The notes beneath the pieces were generated by a model. That model saw only the letters and a list, made by a program, of their open reading frames with translations, was not told the DNA's origin and ran no database searches. Shown piece by piece: positions 8,071 through 16,888 of a stretch of DNA of 64,000 nucleotides. The first letter of the stretch is position 1, and each line of letters begins with the position of its first letter. The DNA lies in the NCBI GenBank assembly GCA_963747775.1, contig CAVVGT010000007.1, positions 372,001 through 436,000 of the forward strand. Reading direction: 5' to 3'. This DNA comes from JAGVSZ01 sp963747775. Lineage in GTDB: Bacteria > Pseudomonadota > Gammaproteobacteria > Burkholderiales > SG8-39. A program made the translations under genes and the position numbers.

Positions 8071-10100
8071 GCGGCCGCACCTCTTCGCGCCGTGCGTCGG
8101 CGCAGCAGCTGCAGGATCACCGCCATGATCAGCAGCCCGAACCCGAGCGCGTCATACAGCGGCTTCGGATAGACGAGCAGCAGCCCGCCGATGAGCAGCA
8201 GCAGGCGCTCGGCACCGTTTGTCTTGGCGAGCAGCCAGCCCTCGGCGGCCCCGGCCAGCGCGATGAGCGCGAACACCGCGAGCAGCGTCACCCAGACGAC
8301 ATCCCACCAGCCGCCGCCCTTCGGCAGGCTGAGGAGCAGACCGACGCCGATCGGGTCGAGCACGAACATGAACGGAACCACGAACGCCGGCAGCGTGTAC
8401 TTCCAGGCCTGCAGCGTGGTCTTGTACGGGTCGCCGCCCGTAATCGCCGCCGCGGCGAACGGCGACAGCGCGGTGGGCGGCGACACCTCGGACAGCACCG
8501 CGTAGTAGAAGATGAACATGTGCGCGGCGAAGTCCGGCACGCCGAGCTTCATGAGCGCCGGCGCGGCGATCACGGCGCAGATGATGTAGCTCGCGGTGAC
8601 CGGGACCGCGAGCCCGACGACCCAGACGATCAGCGAGGTGTAGATCGCGGTCAGAATGAGGTTGCCCCCGGCGTAGGCAATCACGATCTCGGAAAAGCGC
8701 AGCCCCAGACCGGTGAGCGTGACCACGCCGACGATCAGTCCCGCCGCGGCGCAGGTCGCGGCGACGTTCAGCATCCCGACCGATCCGGCTTCCAGCGCCT
8801 TCTTCAGCTTCGATCGCAACAGCACGTCGCCGACCCACCCTTTCGGGCGGTCGACGAATACCCGGTAGTCCAGCAGCGCGGTGTCGCGGTTGAGGAAGCT
8901 CACGAAGAATGCGACCACCGTCGCCCAGAACACCGACGCGATCGGAGAGTAGCCCAACAACAGAAAGACGATGATCGAGACGAGCGAGATGAAGTGGAAA
9001 CCGAATCGCTTGGTGAGCGCCCACGCCGTGTCGCCGCGCGCGATCGCCACCTCGCGCATGCCGTACTTGCGCGCGTCGATTTCCACCATCAGGAACAGCG
9101 ACAGGTAGTAGAGGCAGGTCGGGATGACCGCCATCCTGATCACGTCGAGGTAGGAGATCTTCAGGAACTCGGAGATCAGGAACGCCGCGGCGCCGAGCAC
9201 CGGCGGCGAGAGGATCGCACCGAGACCGCCCGCCGCGAGCAGTCCGCCCGCGGCGTTCCTTTCGTAGCCGGCCTTGGCGAGCATCGGATAGGCGACGCTG
9301 CCGAGCGTCACCGTGGTTGCGACCCCCGAGCCAGAGGGTCCGCCGAGCAGGAACGACGAGGCCACGACCGCGCGCCCCGCGCCGGTGGGCTTGCCGCCGA
9401 ACGCGGCGAGCGAGAAGTCCACGAAGAACTTGCCTGCCCCCGAGAACTGCAGGAACGCGCCGTAGATCGTGAATAGGATGATCAGCGACGACGATACGTC
9501 GATCGCCGTGCCGAACACGCCCTCGAGCGTCATGTACATCGTGCCGACGAGACGCGCCACGTCGTAGCCGCGGTGCGTCCAGGGCGCGGGCAGGTAAGGC
9601 CCCGCCATCGCATACGCGAGGAACAGGACGCACACGAACGGCATGATCCAGCCGGTCGCGCGCCGTGCGGCCTCGAGCACGAGCACGACGAGCGCGACCC
9701 CCATGAACATGTCGAGCTGGTTGGGCATCGTGCTGCGGTCCTGGAAATCGTCGCCGCCGAGGATCGCGTACACGAGCGTCGCAACGCCGAGCAGTGCGCA
9801 AGCGAGGTCGATCCCGCTGAAGCGATTGCGGCGGCTGCGCGTCGCCGGGAACAGCGTGAAGACGAGGAACAGCATGAACCCGACGTGCACGTAGCGCAGC
9901 GTCGTGGTGGTGACGATCCCGTAGGCGGCGTACAGATGGTACAGGCTCATCGCGACCGCGACGAGCCCGAGGAACGTGCCCCACCCACCCTTGAACCGGT
10001 GGGTCGCGCCCTCTTCGGCCTCGATGAACTCCTCGGCCTTCTTGAGGCTCTCCTCGTCGACGACCGGTTCCATTGCCGGCGTACGGGTCTCCGCGGCCAT
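8067..10100 (-). CDS. TRAP transporter fused 4TM/12TM permease (TAXI type)
   Basis: A 677-residue fusion of the small (DctQ) and large (DctM) TRAP membrane subunits, the form that partners TAXI-class receptors. The N-terminal 4-helix part (about 45-200) precedes the large DctM domain, which contains GGPSGSGVATTVTLGSVAYPMLAKAGY split over a membrane loop, ILSPPVLGAAAFLISEFL and SEVSPPTALSPFAAAAITGGDPY, typical of the family. I chose the ATG at 10100 because it follows GGAGGAGGG; a longer reading from 10151 has no such site. The receptor gene lies immediately upstream, separated by a terminator-like hairpin. Confidence 0.94.
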   Translation of the reverse strand: MAAETRTPAMEPVVDEESLKKAEEFIEAEEGATHRFKGGWGTFLGLVAVAMSLYHLYAAYGIVTTTTLRYVHVGFMLFLVFTLFPATRSRRNRFSGIDLACALLGVATLVYAILGGDDFQDRSTMPNQLDMFMGVALVVLVLEAARRATGWIMPFVCVLFLAYAMAGPYLPAPWTHRGYDVARLVGTMYMTLEGVFGTAIDVSSSLIILFTIYGAFLQFSGAGKFFVDFSLAAFGGKPTGAGRAVVASSFLLGGPSGSGVATTVTLGSVAYPMLAKAGYERNAAGGLLAAGGLGAILSPPVLGAAAFLISEFLKISYLDVIRMAVIPTCLYYLSLFLMVEIDARKYGMREVAIARGDTAWALTKRFGFHFISLVSIIVFLLLGYSPIASVFWATVVAFFVSFLNRDTALLDYRVFVDRPKGWVGDVLLRSKLKKALEAGSVGMLNVAATCAAAGLIVGVVTLTGLGLRFSEIVIAYAGGNLILTAIYTSLIVWVVGLAVPVTASYIICAVIAAPALMKLGVPDFAAHMFIFYYAVLSEVSPPTALSPFAAAAITGGDPYKTTLQAWKYTLPAFVVPFMFVLDPIGVGLLLSLPKGGGWWDVVWVTLLAVFALIALAGAAEGWLLAKTNGAERLLLLIGGLLLVYPKPLYDALGFGLLIMAVILQLLRRRTARRGAAA

Positions 10101-10154
10101 GGGGCCCTCCTCCCTGGACCGACGGATTATGCGTTCCCGGCCGGAAAACAAGAA

Positions 10155-10172
10155 GCCCCGCTAGCGCGGGGC
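10155..10172 (-). terminator. Intergenic hairpin between receptor and permease genes
   Basis: GCCCCGC pairs with GCGGGGC around a 4-base loop, and in the minus-strand reading is followed by TTCTTGTTTT. This looks like an intrinsic terminator after the receptor gene. With the permease gene just downstream, partial termination would give more receptor than permease, as is usual in binding-protein transporters. Confidence 0.7.
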
Positions 10173-10199
10173 CTCCGTTCGCCGACTGCCAGGAAGGCG

Positions 10200-11162
10200 C
10201 TACTGCAGTTTGACGCCCTTCTCGGCGAAGTACTTGGCCGCGCCCGGGTGATAGGGGATCGACGCGGCGGCGGCCGACTGGTTTTTCAGATCGAAATTCT
10301 GCGCCTCTTTGTGCACCAGAATCAGATCGTCGCGCTTCTCGAAGATCGTCTTGACGATGTTGTACGCGACCTGGTCGGGCATGTCGGCACGCGCAATGAT
10401 GATGTTCCAGACCGTCGCCACCTGGTTCGGCTGCTCCTGGCCCGGGTAGGACTTCGGCGCGATTGTGTCGCGCACGTAGAGCGGCCCGTATTTCTTGTTC
10501 ATCCCGTCGACCGCGTCGGCGTGGTCGACGAGCTTCAGCTTCATGCCCGGGGAGGCGCCGAGATCGGTCACCGACGAGGTGGGGATGCCGCCGACCCAGA
10601 AGAACGCGTCGAGCTTCTTGTCCTTGATCGCGTCGACCGATTTGCCCGGATCGAGGCGCTCTCGCTTGAAGTCGTCGGCACTGAGGCCCATCGCCTCGAG
10701 CACGCGCGCCGCCATCAGCTCGGTCGCGCTGTTCGGCGCGCCGGTCGACACGCGCTTGCCCTTGAGGTCGGCGAATTTGTTGATGCCGGTGCCCTCGACG
10801 GTCACGACGTGCATGCGGTTCGGGTACGCCACCATCAACGCGCGCAGCGGCACGTTGCCACCCTGGAACTTGCCCTGGCCCTTGTAACCGTCCCAGGCCG
10901 CATCGGCCATCGACAGCGCGATGTCTGACTTCTTCTGGTTCATCAGCTGGATGTTGGCGACCGAGCCCGCGGTCGATTCGGCGTTCGCCGCGTAGCCCGG
11001 CACGTACTTCGACAGGACGTTGGCGATGCCGCCGCCGAGCGGGTAGTACACCCCGCCGGTCGGGCCCGTGGCGATCGAAATGGTGACCTTGTCCTGCGCG
11101 ACGGCGACGCTCGCCGCCGCGAGGACGGCGGCGAATGCAGCGGTCTTGACGATGGTTTTCAT
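10200..11162 (-). CDS. TAXI-family TRAP solute-binding protein
   Basis: A 320-residue periplasmic receptor with a cleavable signal peptide (KTIVKTAAFAAVLAAASVAVAQ). The mature start VTISIATGPTGGVYYPLGGGIA is the TAXI signature, and the domain continues through ATELMAARVLEAMGL and AFFWVGGIPTSSVTDL. TAXI receptors bind carboxylates or glutamate-like solutes; the ligand here is not known. A strong ribosome site (AGAGGAAGAGG) precedes the ATG. It pairs with the fused permease just downstream. As it follows the ThDP-enzyme gene on the same strand it may deliver that pathway's substrate. Confidence 0.93.
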   Translation of the reverse strand: MKTIVKTAAFAAVLAAASVAVAQDKVTISIATGPTGGVYYPLGGGIANVLSKYVPGYAANAESTAGSVANIQLMNQKKSDIALSMADAAWDGYKGQGKFQGGNVPLRALMVAYPNRMHVVTVEGTGINKFADLKGKRVSTGAPNSATELMAARVLEAMGLSADDFKRERLDPGKSVDAIKDKKLDAFFWVGGIPTSSVTDLGASPGMKLKLVDHADAVDGMNKKYGPLYVRDTIAPKSYPGQEQPNQVATVWNIIIARADMPDQVAYNIVKTIFEKRDDLILVHKEAQNFDLKNQSAAAASIPYHPGAAKYFAEKGVKLQ

Positions 11163-11247
11163 GCCTCTTCCTCTCTCGTTGATGTAGTCAGCGTCGACCG
11201 GGTCGAGCCGGCCAAGCGTCGGTTCGACCGCACCGCGGCCGTCGGGT

Positions 11248-11823
11248 TCAACCCTGTCCCAGCATGCCCTTCTTCAAGTCGGCGTCGACCGGCTTGTCGC
11301 CGAGCCAGATCCGCAACAGCCCCCGGTAGAAGTCGTCGCCCGCGATCGGTTTGCCCTTCGGCGCACCGTCCAGCAGCATCCGCGTCCCCGTCCCGGGAAC
11401 GAAGTCGAGCACGATGACATTGCCCTTCTTCGCCTCGCCGAGCGAATTCATGATCGCGCTCAGCTCGTCGAGGGCGCCCTTCAGCTTCTCGACGTCGGCG
11501 GCGCTGTTGTTGGCGCGGAAGCCGTCGACCAGCGCCTCGTTGAACTGCTGCGCGCCGACGTCTCGCAGCATGGTGATGCTCACGCGCTTCGGGCCGGGAA
11601 CCGCGATCGCGTCGGCGGCGGCGGCCTTCTTCTCGGCGAGATACAGGCCCGCGACGTACACCTTCACGACGAAGCGCGTGCGGATTCCGGCACCGTTGAG
11701 CACCAGCTCGGGGCCGCCGGCGTCGATCCGCGTCCTGTCGTCGAGCTTGACGCCCCCGACCTCCGCGGCGACCGCGGCCAGCGGCAGGAGCGCCGCGAGC
11801 ACCAGGGTTGCGAGTCTTGCCAT
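11248..11823 (-). CDS. Chalcone-isomerase-like periplasmic protein
   Basis: A 191-residue exported protein: signal peptide ARLATLVLAALLPLAAVAAE, then a domain of the bacterial chalcone-isomerase-like family (VGGVKLDDRTRI, NGAGIRTRFVVKVYVAGLYL, SITMLRDVGAQQFNEAL, and FYRGLLRIWLGDKPVD near the end). Bacterial members lack proven chalcone isomerase activity and their role is unknown; the fold binds small hydrophobic or fatty-acid ligands. GAGGAGAC gives a clear ribosome site. It lies between the ThDP enzyme and the TAXI receptor, all co-directional, but nothing shows that it belongs to their pathway. Confidence 0.85.
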   Translation of the reverse strand: MARLATLVLAALLPLAAVAAEVGGVKLDDRTRIDAGGPELVLNGAGIRTRFVVKVYVAGLYLAEKKAAAADAIAVPGPKRVSITMLRDVGAQQFNEALVDGFRANNSAADVEKLKGALDELSAIMNSLGEAKKGNVIVLDFVPGTGTRMLLDGAPKGKPIAGDDFYRGLLRIWLGDKPVDADLKKGMLGQG

Positions 11824-11855
11824 TCGGTTTGTCTCCTCTGCCGGGGACGCGAAGT

Positions 11856-13496
11856 CTAACGCACGGACCGACGGGAGACGTTCGGCGCCGCGAGCCCGTC
11901 GATCATCACGTTCACGCATGCCGGCCGCCCGGAGGCGAACGCACGCTCCAGCGCCGCGGGCAGACCCTGGAGGCGGGTGACATGCTCCCCGTGTCCGCCG
12001 AGCGCTGCGGCGACGAGATCGTAGCGCGAGGGCGCAAGCTCGCAGCCGATCGCCCGGTCCGCGCCGTAGGTCTTCAGCTGGATCTGATACTCGGCGTTCC
12101 AGCGCGCATCGTTGCCGACGACCGCGACGAACGGTGCGCCGTAGCGCAGCGCGGTGTCGAACTCGGCCGCATGAAAACCGAAAGTGCCGTCTCCGAGCAG
12201 CGCCACGACCGGCGCAGCGGGAAACGCGAGCTTCGCCGCCGCGGCGAACGGCAGCGCACTGCCGATCGAGCCGGCCGGACCGTTGATGATGCGGTTGGGC
12301 GCGCTGAGGCAGGCCTGCGCCCACTGCCCGAACTCGCCGCCGTCGGAGACGAACACCGCGTTGGCGCCCTCGAGATGCTTCTGCACGGCGCTGCAGAGCG
12401 CCGCGGGATGGATCGCACCCTCCCGCGATGCGGCCGAGGCCCACTCGGACGGTCGATAGCGGACCGCCTCCTGCACCTCGTGGAGCCACGCCTCGCGCCG
12501 CCGTCCTCCGGCGGCGATCTGCGCGAGCTCCGCGGCCGCGGGCGACACGTCGGCGACCATCGACAGGATCAGCCGCTCGCCGACGGCGCGCGCGGCGCGC
12601 TGGACGGCGTCGAGGTCCGGTGCAATCTGAATGAACCGGCACGCCGTGTCGAATGCCGGCGTCCGCCCGAATCGCAGCGTGAAATCGAGCTGCTTGCCGA
12701 GCAGCAGCACGAGATCGGCGCGCGCCAGCAGCTCGGCGAAGGCGCCGAGGCTCGGGTCGCCGATGCCGCGCGGGCTCTCCATCCCGATCACCGGCACGCC
12801 GGTCGCGCGCTCGAGCTGACGGGCCGCTGTGGCCGGGCGGCCGCGCATCGTCGCGGGCCCGGTCAGGATCAACGGCCGCTCGGCGCGCGTGAGCTCCGCG
12901 AGCGTGGCCTCCGCGGCGCTCGGTCCGAGCGGCGCGGCGGGGACCTCGAACGCGTCCCGATGCGGCACGAGCCACTCGCCCGCATCGGCAACCGCCTCGA
13001 GCGCGTCGGTCGGGAGGCTGAGATGCACCGGTCCCGGCCGGCCCTCCTTCGCGTTGCGAAAGGCGCGCGCGACCTCGTCGCCGATCGCCGCGGCGCTGGT
13101 CGCCGTGGAGGCCGCCTTGCACACGGGCCCGGCGATTTCGGCCTGACGCATCTCCTGGAACGCGCCGCGGCCGAGCTCGCCGAGCGACGCGTGCCCGCTC
13201 AGCAGCAGCACCGAGGACTCCGCGGCGAGCGCGGTGTAGAGCGCGCCCACTGCGTTGGCGTGGCCCGGGCCGCCGGTGACCAGCGCGACGCCGACCTCCC
13301 CGGTGAGCCGCGCCCAGGCGTCGGCCATGTGCACCGCCGCCGCCTCGTGGCGCACGTGGACGAGATCGAGCTTCGCGTCGATCGCGGCGTCGAACACCGG
13401 CATGACGTGGTTGCCGGAGAGCGTGAACACGCGCCGTACCCCGCCGCGCGCGAGCGCGCGTGCGAGGATGTCGGCGCCGCGCAGCTTGCCGTTCAT
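11856..13496 (-). CDS. Thiamine-diphosphate-dependent enzyme (acetolactate-synthase-like)
   Basis: A 546-residue ThDP enzyme of the acetolactate synthase/oxalyl-CoA decarboxylase superfamily. The N-terminal Pyr domain has the catalytic Glu in VHVRHEAAAVHMA and LVTGGPGHANAVG; the central domain binds nucleotide or is vestigial (RPLILTGPATMRG); the C-terminal PP domain has the metal motif LLGDGTFGFHAAEFDTALR ending in VVGNDARWN. It is not Xsc: it is shorter and lacks that family's N-terminal signature. It may decarboxylate or ligate a 2-oxo acid. The flavoprotein and fumarase genes upstream suggest a 2-oxo acid derived from a dicarboxylate (inference). Annotation beyond superfamily is not justified. 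Confidence 0.87.
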   Translation of the reverse strand: MNGKLRGADILARALARGGVRRVFTLSGNHVMPVFDAAIDAKLDLVHVRHEAAAVHMADAWARLTGEVGVALVTGGPGHANAVGALYTALAAESSVLLLSGHASLGELGRGAFQEMRQAEIAGPVCKAASTATSAAAIGDEVARAFRNAKEGRPGPVHLSLPTDALEAVADAGEWLVPHRDAFEVPAAPLGPSAAEATLAELTRAERPLILTGPATMRGRPATAARQLERATGVPVIGMESPRGIGDPSLGAFAELLARADLVLLLGKQLDFTLRFGRTPAFDTACRFIQIAPDLDAVQRAARAVGERLILSMVADVSPAAAELAQIAAGGRRREAWLHEVQEAVRYRPSEWASAASREGAIHPAALCSAVQKHLEGANAVFVSDGGEFGQWAQACLSAPNRIINGPAGSIGSALPFAAAAKLAFPAAPVVALLGDGTFGFHAAEFDTALRYGAPFVAVVGNDARWNAEYQIQLKTYGADRAIGCELAPSRYDLVAAALGGHGEHVTRLQGLPAALERAFASGRPACVNVMIDGLAAPNVSRRSVR

Positions 13497-13568
13497 TCCG
13501 AACCTTCCTCCGTCCCGATCCCGCCGGCAGCGTCTTCGCGCGTTCTGGCGCGCCGCTCGGCACCCGGC

Positions 13569-15296
13569 CTATGCGACTGCTTTCGCCCTGCCGAGGAGCG
13601 TCTCGCCCGGCCGCACGCGCGTGAAATCGACCGGCACGAACTCGAGCGCGAGGTCGCGCTCCGCCGCCCGCACGCGGGTGAACGCCGAGCGCTCCAGGTC
13701 GCGCACCGCCGGATGATCCTCGCGATAGTGCGCCCCGCGAGAATCCTCGCGCGCCGCCGCGGCTCGGGCAATGACTTTGCTCACGCTGAGCAGGCTGTCG
13801 AGATTGAGCCAGTCGTGCCAGGTCAGATTGAACACTCGGTCCCGGTCGGGGAGCCCGGTGCGCGCCAGCCGCTCGTGCAAGGCTTCGAGCGAGCCGGCCG
13901 CACGCGCGAGCCCGGCCGCATCGCGCAGGATCCCGACGTCGCTCCACATGAGCTCGTAGAGCGCCTCGCGGATCGCGGGCAGCTCCCCCGCCGGCTGATC
14001 GAACGGGTGCAGCGTGCGCCGCCGCGCGCGCTCGATCGCGTCGCGATCCGGCTCGGCGTGCGTGCGGCCGCACGCCAGCCAGCCCGCGACCGCTTCGCCC
14101 GCGATCCCGCCGTAGACGGTCGAGTTGGCCACGCCGTTGCCGCCCAGCCGGTTCGCCCCGTGCACGCCGCCCGTGTCCTCGCCCGCGGCGAACAATCCTT
14201 CGAGCTCGGTCGACGTGTCGACCGCGAACTCGACGCCGCCCATCATGTAGTGCGCGGTCGGCACCACCTCGACTTTGCCGCCGGCCAGATCGAAGCCGCA
14301 GTCGGCGCACCGCTCCACCATCCCCTTGAACTGCCGGCGCACGTTTCCGGCGCCGAGGTGGCCCATCGAGATCCAGAGACCGCCGTGCGGCGTCACGTTG
14401 CCCGCGCGCATCTCCGCGAACATGGCGCGCGAGACGATATCGCGCGTCGCACGCTCGCCGCGCGGGTCGACCGCCTGCATGAAGCGCTCGCCCCGTCCGT
14501 TCAGCAGGTACCCGCCGGAGCCGCGCAGCCCCTCCTCGAGGACCGTGCCGGTCATGCGCGTGCGCACGCCGGCGAGGAGTCCGGTGGGATGGAACTGCAC
14601 CATCTCCATGTCGCGCAGCGGCAACCCGAGGCGCAGCGCCATCGCCAGGCCGTCGCACGCCTTGTCGCCGGAAGGCGTGTGGTACTTGTACATCGTCGGG
14701 CCCCCGCCGGTCGCGAGCACCACCGCCTTCGCGCGCACGAGCACGAACTCGCCGGTGCGCATGTCGAGCAGCAGCGCGCCCGCGATGCGCTGCTCGTCGC
14801 GCGCGGCGATCAGCTCGACCGCGCGATGCTCCTCCAGCCGCCGGATGCCGCGCGCCCAGACCTGCTCGGCGAGCCGGTTGATGATCTCGATGCCGGTGAG
14901 GTCGCCCTTGTGGACGGTGCGGTCGAAGGTCTGACCCGCGAACGCCTTCTGGTGCAGCGTGCCGTCGGGATTGCGGTCGAAGAAGCAGCCGAGCTCGTTC
15001 TCGAGCTCGCGCACGCGCTCGACGGCGACGCTCACCAAGGTCCAGGCGAGCTCCTGGTGCGGCAGCCACGCGCCGCCCTCGATCGTGTCCATGAAATGGC
15101 GCTCGACGGAGTCCTCCTTTGCGAGCGCCACGTTGTAGCCGCCCTGCACCATCCGCGTGCAGCCGCACTTGCCGAGCAGGCCCTTTACGGCAATGGCGAT
15201 GTCGAGCTGCGGCGCCGCGGCGTGCGCGTGCAGCGCGGCGAAGAGCCCGGCGCCGCCGGAGCCGAGGATCAGGACGTCGGTCTTGAGCTCTTCCAC
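13569..15296 (-). CDS. Succinate dehydrogenase/fumarate reductase-like flavoprotein
   Basis: A 575-residue FAD subunit of the SdhA/FrdA family. After the dinucleotide fold (LILGSGGAGLFAALHA) come the substrate residues expected for succinate/fumarate chemistry: His in VQFHPTGL, Arg in the GERATRDIVSRAM segment, His in PTAHYMMGG and Arg in GANRLGGNGVANS. The position where SdhA carries the His that covalently holds FAD reads CGCTRMVQGGYN, so no histidine is available and FAD is probably non-covalent. Start is a GTG at 15296, eight bases after the fumarase beta stop. The Fe-S and membrane subunits are encoded 3 kb upstream on the same strand, an unusual split. Confidence 0.9.
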   Translation of the reverse strand: MEELKTDVLILGSGGAGLFAALHAHAAAPQLDIAIAVKGLLGKCGCTRMVQGGYNVALAKEDSVERHFMDTIEGGAWLPHQELAWTLVSVAVERVRELENELGCFFDRNPDGTLHQKAFAGQTFDRTVHKGDLTGIEIINRLAEQVWARGIRRLEEHRAVELIAARDEQRIAGALLLDMRTGEFVLVRAKAVVLATGGGPTMYKYHTPSGDKACDGLAMALRLGLPLRDMEMVQFHPTGLLAGVRTRMTGTVLEEGLRGSGGYLLNGRGERFMQAVDPRGERATRDIVSRAMFAEMRAGNVTPHGGLWISMGHLGAGNVRRQFKGMVERCADCGFDLAGGKVEVVPTAHYMMGGVEFAVDTSTELEGLFAAGEDTGGVHGANRLGGNGVANSTVYGGIAGEAVAGWLACGRTHAEPDRDAIERARRRTLHPFDQPAGELPAIREALYELMWSDVGILRDAAGLARAAGSLEALHERLARTGLPDRDRVFNLTWHDWLNLDSLLSVSKVIARAAAAREDSRGAHYREDHPAVRDLERSAFTRVRAAERDLALEFVPVDFTRVRPGETLLGRAKAVA

Positions 15297-15304
15297 GCAG
15301 CGCG

Positions 15305-15919
15305 TTACCGGGCCTTCACCCCGAGGCTGGCCAGCACCTCGGCGCGGCGCGAGCGGGCTGCGGCGTCCACGTCGCGATACAGGCTCCCGCCGTGGCTGTC
15401 CATGCCGACCAGCAGCGGCCCGAAGCTGCGGATGCGGAAGCGCCACAGGCTCTCCGGGTTCAGGTCGTCGAGGTCCACGTCCTCGATTGCCTCGATCCAT
15501 GTGGTCTCGAGCGCCGCGGTGCCGCCGATGATCGCGAGGTACGCGCCGCCGTGCTCCCGGAACGCGTCGAGCGAGGCCTCGCCGAGCCCGCCCTTGCCGA
15601 TCACCAGCCGGACCCCGTACTGGAGCATGAGCGGCTGCGTGAATCGCTCCATGCGCGCGCTCGTCGTCGTCCCGACGCACACCGGGGCATAGCCGGTCGG
15701 ATGGTCGGGCGACGGCGGCATCTTCCTTACGTTCGGCGCCGTGTGGATGACCGCGTGGCCGCGCAGGTCGAACCGCGTCGTGCGCCCGCGATCGAACATA
15801 TGGATCTGCGTCGCGTCGCGGATGCCGAACAGCGTGCCGTGCAGCGTGACCGTGTCGCCGACGATCAGGTCGCGCACCAGCGCTTCGGTGACCGGCGTCG
15901 TGAAATCGTGGTGAGCCAT
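15305..15919 (-). CDS. Class I fumarase/tartrate dehydratase, beta subunit
   Basis: The C-terminal half of an oxygen-sensitive [4Fe-4S] hydro-lyase, here a separate 204-residue protein. Typical features are VRDLIVGDTVTLHGTLFGIRDA split near residues 15-36, the GHAVIHTAPNV loop, MERFTQPLMLQYGVRLVIGKGG and the final FGPLLVGMDSHGG. It follows the alpha subunit with a one-base TGATG overlap, so the two are translated together. The family includes fumarase, L-tartrate dehydratase and mesaconase; sequence alone does not fix the substrate. The flanking SDH-like flavoprotein favours fumarate or a substituted fumarate. Confidence 0.92.
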   Translation of the reverse strand: MAHHDFTTPVTEALVRDLIVGDTVTLHGTLFGIRDATQIHMFDRGRTTRFDLRGHAVIHTAPNVRKMPPSPDHPTGYAPVCVGTTTSARMERFTQPLMLQYGVRLVIGKGGLGEASLDAFREHGGAYLAIIGGTAALETTWIEAIEDVDLDDLNPESLWRFRIRSFGPLLVGMDSHGGSLYRDVDAAARSRRAEVLASLGVKAR

Positions 15920-16794
15920 CAGAAGCCGTAGGCCACGCCTGCCGGCGTGAAGGTCGCCCGCGCCCGCCGTGCCGAGTGGCACTGCATGTTCACCGCGACC
16001 GGATTCATGGTGATGTGCGTCGCGGCCGTCTCGACGTGCACCGCGAATGCAGTCGAGTCGCCGCCCAGGCCCTGCGGGCCGACGCCGAGACGGTTCACCG
16101 CCGCGGTCAACTCGGCTTCCAGCTTGGCGCCCTCCGGATCCCCGCAACTCGTGCCGAGCGGCCGGGTCGCCGCCACTTTGGCGAGGTGGACGCACAGGTC
16201 CGCGGTGCCGCCGACACCGACACCGACGATCGTGGGCGGGCAGGTCCTGCCGCCCGCATCGAGCACGCAATCGATCACGAAAGCCTTGACCGCGGCGACG
16301 CCCTCGGCCGGGATCGCCATCCGGAGCCACGAGTTGTTCTCCGAGCCGGAGCCCTTCGGCACCATCTCGATCGCGAGCGTGTCCGCTGCGCCGTCGAAGT
16401 CGAAGTGGATGACCGGCACGCCCCGCCCGCAGGAGGTGTGCTCGTTCTCGCGCGTCACCGGGTGCACGACCGAGGAACGCAGCGGGTGCTCGCGCGTCGC
16501 GCGCTCGCAGCCGCGCCGGATTGCCTCCTTGAGCGCGACTCCGTCGACTTCGACGCCCTTACCGATCGTCACGTTGTAGATCGGAATGCCGGTGTCCTGG
16601 CAAAGCAGGTTGTCGGTCGACTCGGCGACCGCGATGTTCCGGACCATCACGCCGAGGATGCCCCTCGCGGTCGCGTCCGTCTCGCCGCGCACGAGCGCGT
16701 CGAAGCCCTGCTTCACGTCGGGAGGCAGCACCTTGAGTGCCCGGACATAGAGCTGCTTCGCCACTTCCTCGACTTGCTGACTGTCGATCCGCAC
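15919..16794 (-). CDS. Class I fumarase/tartrate dehydratase, alpha subunit
   Basis: The [4Fe-4S]-bearing half of the same hydro-lyase, about 291 residues. Cluster cysteines are visible in NLLCQDTGIP, ENEHTSCGRGVP or TCPPTIVG, and LGTSCGDPEG; GLGGDSTAFAVHVETAATH closes the active site. I place the start at the GTG at 16794, nine bases after an AGG and giving RIDSQQVEEVAKQLY as the N-terminus; a TTG at 16809 is the alternative. The gene follows a Bug receptor gene on the same strand. Two-subunit forms are common for tartrate dehydratase and for archaeal/anaerobic fumarases, so the enzyme need not be the TCA fumarase. Confidence 0.9.
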   Translation of the reverse strand: MRIDSQQVEEVAKQLYVRALKVLPPDVKQGFDALVRGETDATARGILGVMVRNIAVAESTDNLLCQDTGIPIYNVTIGKGVEVDGVALKEAIRRGCERATREHPLRSSVVHPVTRENEHTSCGRGVPVIHFDFDGAADTLAIEMVPKGSGSENNSWLRMAIPAEGVAAVKAFVIDCVLDAGGRTCPPTIVGVGVGGTADLCVHLAKVAATRPLGTSCGDPEGAKLEAELTAAVNRLGVGPQGLGGDSTAFAVHVETAATHITMNPVAVNMQCHSARRARATFTPAGVAYGF

Positions 16795-16888
16795 GGTCTG
16801 CGACCTCAATGCGCACCCGGCTCGTCGCCGCGGCAGATCGCCTGCGTCATGCGCGCGAGGAGCGTGCCGAAAGTGGCGGCTGGTTCCA

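Noticed and set aside
10155..10172. Attachment site or REP element
   Set aside because: The hairpin followed by a T-rich run in transcription direction is explained as a terminator between receptor and permease genes.
11856..13496. Sulfoacetaldehyde acetyltransferase Xsc in the sulfonate locus
   Set aside because: The ThDP enzyme is about 50 residues shorter and lacks the Xsc N-terminal signature; only the superfamily is supported.
11808..15692. A 1294-codon plus-strand open frame
   Set aside because: It is antisense to well-supported genes (ThDP enzyme, flavoprotein, fumarase) and its composition (Arg, Ala, His-rich) is the shadow expected in GC-rich DNA.
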